Shown: positions 5,268 to 13,278, counted from the stretch's first letter. The stretch is DNA of 25,324 nt from a virus (IMGVR_UViG_3300037584_000937:1-25324), one strand, 5' to 3'. Made by a program: numbers and translations. Notes: a model not told the origin generated them from the letters alone.

Positions 5268-6457
5268 TAAAGCTACTACTTAAGAAAAATTTTTACGAAA
5301 AGAATAAAAGCAAAGTCACAAAGACAACATTTAGCAATGGCCTTGGTAATTTTTTTACAACTATAGAAAAAGCACACAAAGACTATGAAGATGATCTTAC
5401 AATAGATGAGCTGATAGATTTACACACAGAGAAATATAATCCTGCACTTACACGAGCCGCTAAATTAAACTTTGAAACTTTAGTACAAGAAATAAAAAAA
5501 GAGACAGAGCCAAACGAAGCAGTTGCATCTGATATTATCGAGGCAGTATACAAAAGAAACTTAGCACATAAAGTTGCAGTTATAGCTACAGATATATTCA
5601 ATGGGCAAGACAAATCATTTAATGAAATCAAACAGTTACTAGATAACACAGACGAAGACACGGACGAGCATGAGGCAGTCACAGAGGACATACCAGAGTT
5701 GATAGACTCACTTGATATACAAACTAAGTTTGAATTTAATTTACCAAGTTTACATGAGCAAGTTCCAGGAGTTGGTCCAGGTAATTTAGTTATTGTATTT
5801 GCAAGACCAGAGTCTGGCAAGACTGCATTCTGGGTTAATCTTGTTGGTGGCTTGCAGGGTTTTGCATCACAAGGTGCAAAAGTTTGTGCGTTAATAAACG
5901 AAGAGCCTGCAGTGAGAACACAGATGAGAGTTATAAATGCACACACAGGTATGACTAGAGATGAGATCATAGACAATATGGATTTAGCAAAAGAAAAATG
6001 GAAGGAGATAAAAAATAATGTTAAACTTTTGGATACTGTTGATTGGACTATTGACGATGTCGATAGTTTTTGTAAGCATCACAAGCCCGATATTCTTATC
6101 ATTGACCAGTTAGATAAAGTTAATATGTCTGGCAACTTTAGTAGGACAGATGAAAAACTAAGAGCTGTATACACAGGAGCAAGAGAGATAGCTAAACGGC
6201 ACGAGTGTTGCGTGATAGCAATATCACAAGCATCAGCAGATGCACATGGTAAGACTAGAATATCTTTTGACATGATGGAAAACTCAAAGACAGGTAAAGC
6301 TGCAGAGGCAGATTTAATTATAGGTATTGGTAAGCATGGCACACTAGATTCTTTAGACACAACTAGAGTTATGTGTATAAGTAAGAATAAGATATCAGGA
6401 TATCACGGAGAGATAACTTGTAACATTGAACCACAACTATCAAGGTATAGAGTATGA
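5249..6457 (+). CDS. Replicative DNA helicase, DnaB/T7 gp4-like
   Basis: This 402-aa protein has an alpha-helical N-terminal region (about residues 1-150), possibly for oligomerisation or primase contact, and a C-terminal RecA-type ATPase core. Walker A is ARPESGKT (185-192, K191), with Ala replacing the usual first Gly. A catalytic glutamate pair lies in NEEP (218-219), Walker B is ILIIDQLD (D286), and a sensor Gln is in ISQAS (Q327). This order matches the DnaB family of hexameric 5'-3' helicases. The gene overlaps the primase by 19 bp and the polymerase by 4 bp, so the three are likely translationally coupled. No intein or insertion is seen. Confidence 0.92.
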   Translation: MQERQLIKLLLKKNFYEKNKSKVTKTTFSNGLGNFFTTIEKAHKDYEDDLTIDELIDLHTEKYNPALTRAAKLNFETLVQEIKKETEPNEAVASDIIEAVYKRNLAHKVAVIATDIFNGQDKSFNEIKQLLDNTDEDTDEHEAVTEDIPELIDSLDIQTKFEFNLPSLHEQVPGVGPGNLVIVFARPESGKTAFWVNLVGGLQGFASQGAKVCALINEEPAVRTQMRVINAHTGMTRDEIIDNMDLAKEKWKEIKNNVKLLDTVDWTIDDVDSFCKHHKPDILIIDQLDKVNMSGNFSRTDEKLRAVYTGAREIAKRHECCVIAISQASADAHGKTRISFDMMENSKTGKAAEADLIIGIGKHGTLDSLDTTRVMCISKNKISGYHGEITCNIEPQLSRYRV

Positions 6458-8517
6458 TTACAGTATTAGATGTAGAGACCAGCTTTAAAGTAATTGATGG
6501 TAAGGTAGATCCACTACCTTTTAACCCAGAAAACTGTCTTGTTAGTATCGGAGTAAATGATGATTATTATTTCTTTAATCACAATCATAAAAATTTTGAT
6601 ATACAGTCTAATCACAAAGCTGTTCAAGATATACTAGACAAGACCACATTACTTGTAGGGCACAATATTAAATTTGATTTAGTATGGCTTTTGGAGTCTG
6701 GCTTTAAATACAGTGGTAGATTGTATGACACAATGATAGGGGAGTACATTCTTTTGCGTGGGCTTCGTAAGCCATTGTCTTTGAAGGACATATGTAAACG
6801 CAGAAGCATATCACAGAAGTCAGATGCAGTTGATGACTACATGAAACGAAAAATATCTTTTGAAGATATACCAGTAAACATTATTGAAGAGTATGGTAGG
6901 CAAGATGTTATCTCTACTAGAGCTTTGTTTGATGCCCAGATTGTTGACTTTAAAAAACAAGATAACAAGCCGCTGTTAAAGTCAGTTAAAATGATGAACG
7001 AGTTTTTACCAGTTCTTGCAGACATGGAGATGAATGGTATAAACATTGATCTAAATGCATTAAATGCAGTGGAGCAAGAGTTTAAAGAAGAGTTTGGCAG
7101 ACTAGCACAGGAGATAAAAAAAATTATATATGAAAAGATGGGGGATACTCCTATCAATCCTGCTAGCACAGAGCAACTATCTTGGTTGATCTATTCTAGA
7201 AAAGTCACAGACAAAAAAAAGTGGGTAGATCTTTTTAACATAGGCATAGATAAGTTTACTAAGAAAAAGAAACGCAGACCTACTTTATCTAAGTCCAGAT
7301 TTAGGGATATGGTTATAGCTAACACTGAGGTTATTAAAAGGACACAGGCTATTCAGTGCAGGCATTGTGACGGAAAAGGTTTTGTTAGAAGGTTCAAAGT
7401 AAACGGAGACCCATACAAAAACCTATCAAAATGCTCTGAATGTAGTGGAGAAGGTGCTATATATTTAGAACTAAATAGGACTGCAGGGTTCAGCCAGTTT
7501 CCTATTGGTGTATCAGAAGTTGCAGAAGGAGGATTTAAAACAGACAGAGACACACTAAGAAAATTATCTATGCGTGCAAAGGGAGACATGAAAGAGTTTG
7601 TTGATTTAATTATAAGGTACAATGCTATAGACACATACTTAAATACATTTGTGAATGGCATAAGAGATCATGTAAATGAAGATAGTATACTACATCCTAA
7701 ATTTATGCAGTGTGTTACAGCAACAGCAAGACTATCTAGTCGTGATCCAAACTTTCAGAATCAACCAAGGGGTAATACTTTTCCTATTCGTAAAGTTATA
7801 ACTTCTAGATTTGATGGTGGTAAAATTATGGAAATAGATTTTTCACAGCTAGAGTTTAGAACTGCTGTTTTCTTGGCACAAGATGAGCAAGGAATGAAAG
7901 ACATAGACGATGGAATTGATGTACATCAATTTACTGCAGACACTATTGGAGTATCTAGACAAGATGCAAAGGCACATACATTTAAACCTTTATATGGTGG
8001 CATGTCTGGTAGTGATGATGAGAAAAGATATTACAAAGCATTTCTTGAAAAGTATAAAGATATAGCTAAGTGGCATGAAAATTTACAGAGCGATGCAATA
8101 CAGTATAAAAAAGTTAAGCTGCCATCAGGTCGTGAGTACGCTTTTCCTTACGCACAAAGGCAGGCATGGGGTGGGTCAAGCTATTCAACACAGATAAAAA
8201 ACTATCCCGTTCAAGGATTTGCAACTGCAGACATAGTACCTATCGCTTGTATTAATGCATACAAAATGATGAAAGAGAAAGGTGTAAAGAGCTTACTTAT
8301 AAATACAGTTCATGATTCTATAGTTGTTGATGGGCATCCAGATGAGATACAGACAATGACAAAAATTTTAGACAGGGCAACTAAAGATGTTATCGAATCC
8401 CTATATGAGTTTTACAATGTAGAATTTAATGTTCCTTTAGACACAGAGCTAAAGGTTGGCCCTAACTGGCTAGAAATGCAGGAAATACCTATAAAAATAA
8501 ATAAAGTTATTTTGTAA
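6454..8517 (+). CDS. Family A DNA polymerase with DnaJ-like zinc insertion
   Basis: This 687-aa replicative polymerase has a 3'-5' proofreading exonuclease (D6, E8; N71/D75 in GHNIKFD; Y147-x3-D151) and a pol I-type domain. The latter has TARLSSRDPNFQNQPRG (about 424-440), motif A DFSQLEFR (D462), motif B R502-x3-K506-x3-F510-x3-Y514, and motif C VHDS (H620, D621). F510 corresponds to E. coli Pol I Phe762. Unusually, residues 302-334 contain two CxxCxGxG units (C302, C305, C327, C330), like half of a DnaJ zinc domain. That partial DnaJ centre is known from SAR116 phage HMO-2011. There is no 5'-3' exonuclease domain. It overlaps the helicase by 4 bp. Confidence 0.95.
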   Translation: MITVLDVETSFKVIDGKVDPLPFNPENCLVSIGVNDDYYFFNHNHKNFDIQSNHKAVQDILDKTTLLVGHNIKFDLVWLLESGFKYSGRLYDTMIGEYILLRGLRKPLSLKDICKRRSISQKSDAVDDYMKRKISFEDIPVNIIEEYGRQDVISTRALFDAQIVDFKKQDNKPLLKSVKMMNEFLPVLADMEMNGINIDLNALNAVEQEFKEEFGRLAQEIKKIIYEKMGDTPINPASTEQLSWLIYSRKVTDKKKWVDLFNIGIDKFTKKKKRRPTLSKSRFRDMVIANTEVIKRTQAIQCRHCDGKGFVRRFKVNGDPYKNLSKCSECSGEGAIYLELNRTAGFSQFPIGVSEVAEGGFKTDRDTLRKLSMRAKGDMKEFVDLIIRYNAIDTYLNTFVNGIRDHVNEDSILHPKFMQCVTATARLSSRDPNFQNQPRGNTFPIRKVITSRFDGGKIMEIDFSQLEFRTAVFLAQDEQGMKDIDDGIDVHQFTADTIGVSRQDAKAHTFKPLYGGMSGSDDEKRYYKAFLEKYKDIAKWHENLQSDAIQYKKVKLPSGREYAFPYAQRQAWGGSSYSTQIKNYPVQGFATADIVPIACINAYKMMKEKGVKSLLINTVHDSIVVDGHPDEIQTMTKILDRATKDVIESLYEFYNVEFNVPLDTELKVGPNWLEMQEIPIKINKVIL

Positions 8518-8561
8518 ATTTATGTTGACTTTTAATCAAAAACATGATAAGGAGTAGTATT

Positions 8562-8762
8562 ATGTCAAGAATCTTAGACGCATTAATAGATCGCTATAAT
8601 GCACAAATATCAGAAGCAAAGGCAACTCTAGAGATTTATCTAAATAAATCTGTTGGTATTGGAGAGCATCCTCAACACATCGATGAGGTAGATAAGTTAA
8701 TAGCAAAGATAGCTACAGCTAAAGAGAATCTTATGGTGATTGAAGAGATAAGAGATATATAA
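8562..8762 (+). CDS. Small coiled-coil hypothetical protein, 66 aa
   Basis: I chose the ATG at 8562 because GGAG at 8551-8554 is seven bases upstream; an in-frame ATG at 8544 lacks this. The product (MSRILDALIDRYNAQISEAK...) is almost entirely amphipathic helix with heptad-like spacing and a short loop near IGEHPQHIDEV, so a helical hairpin is likely. It is unrecognised. Position between polymerase and the probable ssDNA-binding protein suggests a replication accessory, by context only. Confidence 0.7.
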   Translation: MSRILDALIDRYNAQISEAKATLEIYLNKSVGIGEHPQHIDEVDKLIAKIATAKENLMVIEEIRDI

Positions 8763-8782
8763 TTAATAATCAAGGAGGTCGT

Positions 8783-9634
8783 ATGACAAACAATGAAATA
8801 AGTAACATAGATAATTTATCTAATGAGCAGATAATGTCTATGATAGGACAAGAGAAGTCGTCCACTGGTAACTTCTTACCGAAGTTATCCATAAATAGAT
8901 TTCCAGAAAATGATGATGGTGCAGAAGTTCCCGTTGGTTCTTATGGAGTATATGTTCCAGAGCTGGATAGCCTAGCCTATGGTAAGCCTGTTACATTCAG
9001 ACCATTCATCAATGCGTATCAGTACATGAAGTATGACGCAGATAAAAACGAATACAGCAATCGTAGTATTATATTTAAATCCTGGAAGGATGAGGCTATA
9101 GATGCTAAAGGTGGTGTTCGTTGTGGAAAGATACCAGCAAAAGAACTTGCTAATCTTTCTGAAGAAGAAAGAACCAAGCAAAAGGCTGTTAAGTGTTATA
9201 GATTAATTTATGGTCTAGTATCATTTGATGGTGTATTACCAGGTGGGGCAGAAGCACATGTTACTAATCTACCTGTACTTTGGAAAGTGACTGGCAGTAA
9301 TTTTAAACCTGTTGGTGAAGCAATCGAAAGCCTTAGACGAAGAGGTAAGGTAATGTTTAATCATACACTTACGCTAAAAACAAAAAAGAAAAAGGCTGGA
9401 AGTAATGTGTTTTATGTTTCCGACATTACTGTAGATAAAGACGAAGTCTCTTTCACAGACGCAGAGAAAGAAACACTTCTTAGTTTTCAAGAAACTATTA
9501 ACACAGAGAACGAGGAGATAGTAGAGCTATGGAGACAGGCTAAAAAGGCGGAGCCTATTAGTGTAAAAGCTACTAAGGCAGAAGTCGTAGACGCAGAGTT
9601 CGAGGATGATCCTATCGAAGTTCTATCGTCATGA
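8783..9634 (+). CDS. Probable single-stranded DNA-binding protein
   Basis: The 283-aa protein has an excellent AAGGAGG ribosome binding site (8772-8778), implying strong expression. A central beta-rich region (about residues 45-220) is followed by an acidic C-terminal tail (VVDAEFEDDPIEVLSS). An abundant beta-barrel protein with an acidic tail, encoded between polymerase and nucleases, is what T7 gp2.5-type ssDNA-binding proteins look like. I see no decisive sequence motif, so the assignment rests on position, tail and expression signal. C118 and C142 are the only cysteines visible in the core, arguing against a zinc protein. It overlaps the following nuclease by 4 bp. Confidence 0.55.
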   Translation: MTNNEISNIDNLSNEQIMSMIGQEKSSTGNFLPKLSINRFPENDDGAEVPVGSYGVYVPELDSLAYGKPVTFRPFINAYQYMKYDADKNEYSNRSIIFKSWKDEAIDAKGGVRCGKIPAKELANLSEEERTKQKAVKCYRLIYGLVSFDGVLPGGAEAHVTNLPVLWKVTGSNFKPVGEAIESLRRRGKVMFNHTLTLKTKKKKAGSNVFYVSDITVDKDEVSFTDAEKETLLSFQETINTENEEIVELWRQAKKAEPISVKATKAEVVDAEFEDDPIEVLSS

Positions 9635-10527
9635 GCCAAGACATCCTAGAAAAAGTTAGGGTGTTTTTGGAAGCTGCATCAAAAGATGCGGTAGAGGTAT
9701 CCGATGATTTGATTGATCAGTTTGGTGAGGCTTGTAAGGAATCATTCAGAAAGCAGTTCACTGACCAAAGAAAAAAAGAGTTTGGTCTTAGAGCATCAAA
9801 CATCGGACGACCTTTATGCCAACTACAGATGGAGAAGAAAGGTGTAAAGGGAGAAGGCCAACCATATAATGCAAAGATGCGAAACATGTTTGGTGATTTA
9901 GTAGAACAGCTTGCAATCATAGTCATGAAAGCTGCAGGTATAGAAATACAAGCAGAACAAAAGAAAATAAAATATGGAGTTACTAAAGATGTTGAAATTA
10001 ATGGAGCACTTGATGTGGAGATTAGTGATAAAGTGTGGGATATTAAAAGTGCATCGCCTTGGTCGTTTACTAATAAGTTTGGTGACAATGGCGGTTTCGT
10101 TACAGTAGCCACAGATGATATATTTGGGTATACAACACAAGGGTATGTATACGCAGAGGGAGCTAACAAACCATTTGGAGGATGGATAGTTATAAATAAA
10201 TCTACAGGTGAGTGGGCAGTGACAGAGACTCCACTTGCAGACGATGAATATAAAGATAGAGCATTGGCAACAGCTAAAGAAAATGTCATAGCCTTAAACA
10301 AAAATAAAAAATTTAAAAGGTGCTACACAGATGAAGAAGAATACTTTAGAAAACAAAAGACAGGCAATAGAGTATTGAATAGCACATGCGGTTTCTGCCC
10401 TTACAAGTATCCTTGTTGGGGAGAAGACTTGCAACTGTTACCACAACAGCAGTCGCAAGGTAAAAACCCTAAATGGGTTTGGTACACTAAAGTTGAGAAT
10501 CCTAGGGTAGAGGACGATGGCTACTAG
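9631..10527 (+). CDS. Cas4/RecB-like PD-(D/E)XK exonuclease with Fe-S cysteines
   Basis: This 298-aa protein has the nuclease core E92 (in LVEQLA), G-A-L-D128 and D137-I-K139, the three signature elements of RecB-type PD-(D/E)XK nucleases. Four cysteines frame the domain: C63 in IGRPLC and C253-x2-C256-x5-C262 near the C-terminus, the pattern that holds a 4Fe-4S cluster in Cas4 and AddB. The likely role is processing DNA ends during replication and recombination or degrading host DNA. No CRISPR genes or arrays are nearby, so this is not a CRISPR system. It overlaps the upstream gene by 4 bp and the next nuclease by 11 bp. Confidence 0.85.
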   Translation: MSQDILEKVRVFLEAASKDAVEVSDDLIDQFGEACKESFRKQFTDQRKKEFGLRASNIGRPLCQLQMEKKGVKGEGQPYNAKMRNMFGDLVEQLAIIVMKAAGIEIQAEQKKIKYGVTKDVEINGALDVEISDKVWDIKSASPWSFTNKFGDNGGFVTVATDDIFGYTTQGYVYAEGANKPFGGWIVINKSTGEWAVTETPLADDEYKDRALATAKENVIALNKNKKFKRCYTDEEEYFRKQKTGNRVLNSTCGFCPYKYPCWGEDLQLLPQQQSQGKNPKWVWYTKVENPRVEDDGY

Positions 10528-10876
10528 TGTACGCAGTAGAAAAGCCAAGGGGCGAAGGCTACAAAACTGGGTTAGGGACGCACTACTTGGTGCGTTCCCT
10601 AGCTTAAAAAAAGATGAAGACATCTGGTGCGCTATCATGGGTGAGTCTGGTGTTGATGTTAAACTATCTAAAGATGCCCAAAAACTTTTTCCATTCTCTA
10701 TTGAATGTAAAAATAAAGAAACATGGAAAGGATTGTATGATGCTTACGATCAATCTGTTTCTAATGCAGACTTAGAGCCTGCTATTGTTCTAAAGATGAA
10801 TGGCAGAAAACCACTTATCGTACTTGACTGTGTGTCATTTTTAAATATAATAAAAGAAAAAACTAAAGGAGAATAA
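10517..10876 (+). CDS. Small Holliday-junction-resolvase-like nuclease
   Basis: The 119-aa protein starts SRKAKGRRLQNWVRDALL, the basic leading helix typical of archaeal-Hjc-like and phage VSR/PDDEXK enzymes. Catalytic residues follow as G-V-D47 and E63-C-K65. It would cut branched DNA or debranch replication intermediates before packaging; T7 uses endonuclease I for this. The start codon lies inside the end of the Cas4-like gene, an 11-bp overlap, so both nucleases are probably made together. An alternative is a nicking or homing-type nuclease, but size and motif spacing favour a resolvase. Confidence 0.75.
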   Translation: MATSVRSRKAKGRRLQNWVRDALLGAFPSLKKDEDIWCAIMGESGVDVKLSKDAQKLFPFSIECKNKETWKGLYDAYDQSVSNADLEPAIVLKMNGRKPLIVLDCVSFLNIIKEKTKGE

Positions 10877-10877
10877 T

Positions 10878-11060
10878 ATGATTACATTTCCAAATGGTCT
10901 TACTGATGAAGACATAGAGCTTATGAAAGAAGAGCAAGACAAAGAAGTAGAAGAAACAATAGCTATGCTTAATTATAAAAAGCAAAAGCTATTGAAAGAA
11001 GGCAAGTCTATAGATGATGAAGAAGTAAAAGGTATTGATGAATTGATGGGGTTAGTATAA
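10878..11060 (+). CDS. Small acidic helical protein, 60 aa
   Basis: AAAGGAG (10865-10871) precedes the ATG. The product is rich in Glu, Lys and Asp (LTDEDIELMKEEQDKEVEE...) and predicted to be a helical hairpin or coiled coil. Its TAA overlaps the next ATG by one base. Function unknown. Confidence 0.7.
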   Translation: MITFPNGLTDEDIELMKEEQDKEVEETIAMLNYKKQKLLKEGKSIDDEEVKGIDELMGLV

Positions 11061-11350
11061 TGGATAGTTTTGATAGCCCAATAGATATATTTCAATCAGT
11101 ATCTGTTATTATAAGCCCACATGAAAAGGGATTTACTTGTGGTGTTATAGATCCAAAAGGTCCAGCAGACAGAGATGTTTGTTCTTATATAGCAAAAGGT
11201 ATAGTTAAATTTGTAAGAGCTAATCCAGAACTAATATATGAAGAAGGTATGCAAGGCTTTTACGAAGATGATGTAGAAGAAAATAAAAAACAAAATGGAG
11301 AAGATAATGTTGTAGATCTTTTCACCTGGAAAAAAGGAGACTTAAACTAA
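11060..11350 (+). CDS. Small hypothetical protein, 96 aa
   Basis: The start shares a base with the upstream stop (TAATG), and its own stop does the same with the next gene. The N-terminal half looks alpha/beta (VSVIISPHEKGFTCGVIDPKG, then a helix DVCSYIAKGIVKFVRANPEL). The C-terminal third is acidic and probably disordered before a short hydrophobic VVDLFTW. Not recognised. One-base coupling on both sides ties it to the metallophosphoesterase gene. Confidence 0.7.
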   Translation: MDSFDSPIDIFQSVSVIISPHEKGFTCGVIDPKGPADRDVCSYIAKGIVKFVRANPELIYEEGMQGFYEDDVEENKKQNGEDNVVDLFTWKKGDLN

Positions 11351-12096
11351 TGACAACTCACTTAGTAATAGGAGACCCCCATTGTACACCTCATGCTAGT
11401 AATGAAAGATTTACCTGGGCAGGTAGAATGGCTAAAGATTTAAAAGTAGATAAAGTAATCTGTATGGGAGACTTTGCAAGTATGGATTCTATGTCCAGCT
11501 ATGATAAAAAGAAAAAATCATTTGAAGGTAGAAGATATAAGAAAGATATAGAGCATGCACATGATGCACTACAAAAGTTTAATGATGGTATTGGCAAACA
11601 TGATGCAGAGATGCACATGCTATTGGGCAATCATGAAGATCGTATACTTCGTATGGTAGAAGATAATCCAGAACTTGAAGGGCACATGACTATAGATGAT
11701 CTAAAGTATCCAGAGTATGGATGGCACACATATGACTATAGATATCCTGCTGTAATTGATGGAGTATACTACTCACATAATTTTCCTAGTGGTGTTATGG
11801 GTACAGCTATATCTGGAGAGAATATGGCTAGAGCTCTAGTAAATAAAAACAAAGTATCATCTACTGTTGGACATTCACATTTATTAGATTATGCTATTGC
11901 ATCTAAACCATCTGGTAAAAAAATTATGGGATTATCTGCAGGCTGCTACTTGACACACAGAGAAGCATACGCATATAACACACAGAGACTATGGTGGAGT
12001 GGCCTTATAGTTAAACGTAATGTAAAAGGTGGAGAGTACGATATCGAAACTGTAAACATACAGGAGGTAAAGAAAAGATATGGAAGACGTAGTTAA
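11350..12096 (+). CDS. Calcineurin-like metallophosphoesterase
   Basis: The 248-aa enzyme contains the full metal-binding set of the calcineurin-like superfamily: GDPH (D9, H11), GD (D41), GNHED (N94, H95), H143 in YSHNF, and GHSH (H175, H177). Such enzymes cleave phosphomono- or diesters with two metal ions. The substrate in phages is usually unknown; nucleotides, RNA ends or protein phosphates are possible. A good AAAGGAG precedes the ATG, which overlaps the previous stop by one base. It lies among DNA-processing genes, so a nucleic-acid or nucleotide substrate is the likelier guess. The end overlaps the DUF3310 gene by 17 bp. Confidence 0.88.
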   Translation: MTTHLVIGDPHCTPHASNERFTWAGRMAKDLKVDKVICMGDFASMDSMSSYDKKKKSFEGRRYKKDIEHAHDALQKFNDGIGKHDAEMHMLLGNHEDRILRMVEDNPELEGHMTIDDLKYPEYGWHTYDYRYPAVIDGVYYSHNFPSGVMGTAISGENMARALVNKNKVSSTVGHSHLLDYAIASKPSGKKIMGLSAGCYLTHREAYAYNTQRLWWSGLIVKRNVKGGEYDIETVNIQEVKKRYGRRS

Positions 12097-12337
12097 CTTT
12101 CCTAAACATTATCGTCAGTCAAAGACTGAGACTATTGATCTAATCAAAGAGTCAATGACCACTGAAGAGTTTCATGGTTATCTTAAAGGTGCATGTATGA
12201 AATACATGTCAAGATACAAGTACAAAGGACAGCCCGTTCAAGATTTAGAGAAGGCAGAATGGTACTTGAGAAGATTAATCGTAGAAGTTTTAGAACAAGA
12301 TGTAGAAAAGCAACAAAAGGAGTATCCAGATGACTGA
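12080..12337 (+). CDS. DUF3310-family phage protein
   Basis: This 85-aa product has the family's features in order: FPKHYRQ near the start, ETIDLI, EEFHGYLKGACMKYMSRYK, then DLEKAEWYLRRL. DUF3310 proteins are frequent in podo- and siphoviruses; some are annotated as nucleotide kinases (SaV-like), but no ATP-binding motif is visible here. The start lies inside the metallophosphoesterase gene after AGGAGG at 12062-12067. A 140-bp gap follows its stop. Confidence 0.85.
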   Translation: MEDVVNFPKHYRQSKTETIDLIKESMTTEEFHGYLKGACMKYMSRYKYKGQPVQDLEKAEWYLRRLIVEVLEQDVEKQQKEYPDD

Positions 12338-12477
12338 AACATAGCAAATAGTGTTTAAACGCCCATATCTAAGCATACAATCAAATGTTATCTTGGCTGG
12401 GGTGTTGGTATTAAAAGACTCAGATATGTTTATATTTGAGCATCTATGAAAGAAAAATTTTAAGAAAGGCTAATAAA
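12338..12477 (+). other. Intergenic gap with inverted repeat and GTTTAAAC
   Basis: No gene is supported in this 140-bp gap, by far the longest inside the replication operon. CATATCT (12364-12370) and AGATATG (12422-12428) could pair around a 51-nt loop containing G-rich TGGCTGGGGTGTTGG. It also has GTTTAAAC, an octamer seen in the hairpin element before the primase. No convincing -35/-10 pair was found. It may be a processing site, weak promoter or RNA leader. Confidence 0.4.
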
Positions 12478-12684
12478 ATGGCAGAAAAACAACAAGAGCA
12501 ACAGATTACAGATACACAGTATATTATATCTGGATCACAAGTGCAAAGCATACTTCGCTACCTATTTACAAGACCATATGGAGAAGTAGTACAGGGTATT
12601 GAAGTACTATCAAGAGGATTAAAAGAGCTTGATCCAAAGATAGGTGCAGACTTTGTAGCGAAACCTAGCGATGCAAAAAAATAA
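12478..12684 (+). CDS. Small hypothetical protein, 68 aa
   Basis: I chose ATG 12478 because AAAGG at 12465-12469 lies correctly upstream; an in-frame TTG at 12436 lacks one. The product is MAEKQQEQQITDTQY followed by a helical region (SGSQVQSILRYLFTRPYGEVVQGIEVLSRGLKEL). It resembles short structural or scaffold-associated proteins in shape only; no family is recognised. The next gene overlaps it by 14 bp. Confidence 0.7.
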   Translation: MAEKQQEQQITDTQYIISGSQVQSILRYLFTRPYGEVVQGIEVLSRGLKELDPKIGADFVAKPSDAKK

Positions 12685-12895
12685 TTCAGAATTATTTAAC
12701 ATGAAAGTGTCTTTGACTGACACTAGTCAGATAGCAATACATCTAGACTACATACAGCCAGCTAAAATTAAAGATAGTTTGGAAGATATAAATGAAGTAT
12801 TCTATGCTAACCTACTGGCTAGTGTCATCAAACACTGCATTGAAACAAGTCAAAAATTAAATGACGATATTAAAAGATTAATAGAAAGGATATAA
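12671..12895 (+). CDS. Small hypothetical protein, 74 aa
   Basis: The ATG at 12671 overlaps the upstream gene by 14 bp. An alternative ATG at 12701 would give 64 aa starting MKVSLTDTSQ; neither has a clear ribosome binding site, and overlap favours the longer form weakly. The sequence is mostly helical (LEDINEVFYANLLASVIKH... KLNDDIKRLIERI). Unknown function. Its stop shares a base with the next start (TAATG). Confidence 0.65.
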   Translation: MQKNNSELFNMKVSLTDTSQIAIHLDYIQPAKIKDSLEDINEVFYANLLASVIKHCIETSQKLNDDIKRLIERI

Positions 12896-13278
12896 TGAGT
12901 AACGTGGCAAGAGCTGAAGTCCCAATGAGAATGAGAAGTATAACTGTTAGAATGAAGATTGATGACAGGAGAGTGTTAGCTATAGTAGACTATTCTATGT
13001 CAGCAACAGGCATAAGCCCAATGGCTGTATGGATTAAGGTAAGACCAACTGAGTCTACTTTAGATAGAGAACTAAGAGCATCTGGAAAGATGACATCTTT
13101 ATTATTGCAATATGGATGTAGCTTTAAAGAGATAGCAGAAACACTAACTAAAGATTCTATAGTTGGTGCAGCTATAACCTATCTACATAAAAATCTTGAA
13201 AGCATATTGGCTGGAGAGCAAGGGGACAAAGTGCCTAATTTAAATACAGATCCTTATAAAATTAAAGATGTTGGCTAG
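12895..13278 (+). CDS. Possible TSCPD-domain protein
   Basis: The 127-aa product begins with VPMRMRSITVRMKI and later has STLDRELRASGKMTSLLLQYGCSFKEIAETL. This order resembles phage TSCPD proteins, stand-alone relatives of the C-terminal domain of B12-dependent ribonucleotide reductases, where a leucine-rich LRxLLxxxSxxLxxGxPxEEI helix is typical. The characteristic Cys-Pro of the TSCPD name is not present, so the match is partial. If correct, it could modulate nucleotide reduction, but no reductase is in the window. AAAGGA precedes the ATG. The stop TAG shares the tetramer CTAG with the stop of the converging minus-strand gene. Confidence 0.5.
   Translation: MSNVARAEVPMRMRSITVRMKIDDRRVLAIVDYSMSATGISPMAVWIKVRPTESTLDRELRASGKMTSLLLQYGCSFKEIAETLTKDSIVGAAITYLHKNLESILAGEQGDKVPNLNTDPYKIKDVG

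Noticed and set aside
5383-5976. 197-codon minus-strand frame.
   Set aside because: It is antisense to the helicase gene, rich in Ser/Leu/Ile as expected for a shadow of A/T-rich coding sequence, and has no ribosome binding site context.
8525-8554. TTGACT as a promoter before the gene at 8562.
   Set aside because: The best -10 candidate (TGATAA, 8545-8550) gives a 14-bp spacer and a poor match.
9717-10301. 194-codon minus-strand frame.
   Set aside because: It lies fully opposite the Cas4-like nuclease, whose catalytic motifs are intact; composition is that of a shadow frame.
9631-10527. Cas4 as part of a CRISPR-Cas or other defence system.
   Set aside because: No cas1, cas2, effector or array is present; the gene sits in a phage replication operon where RecB-like nucleases are normal.
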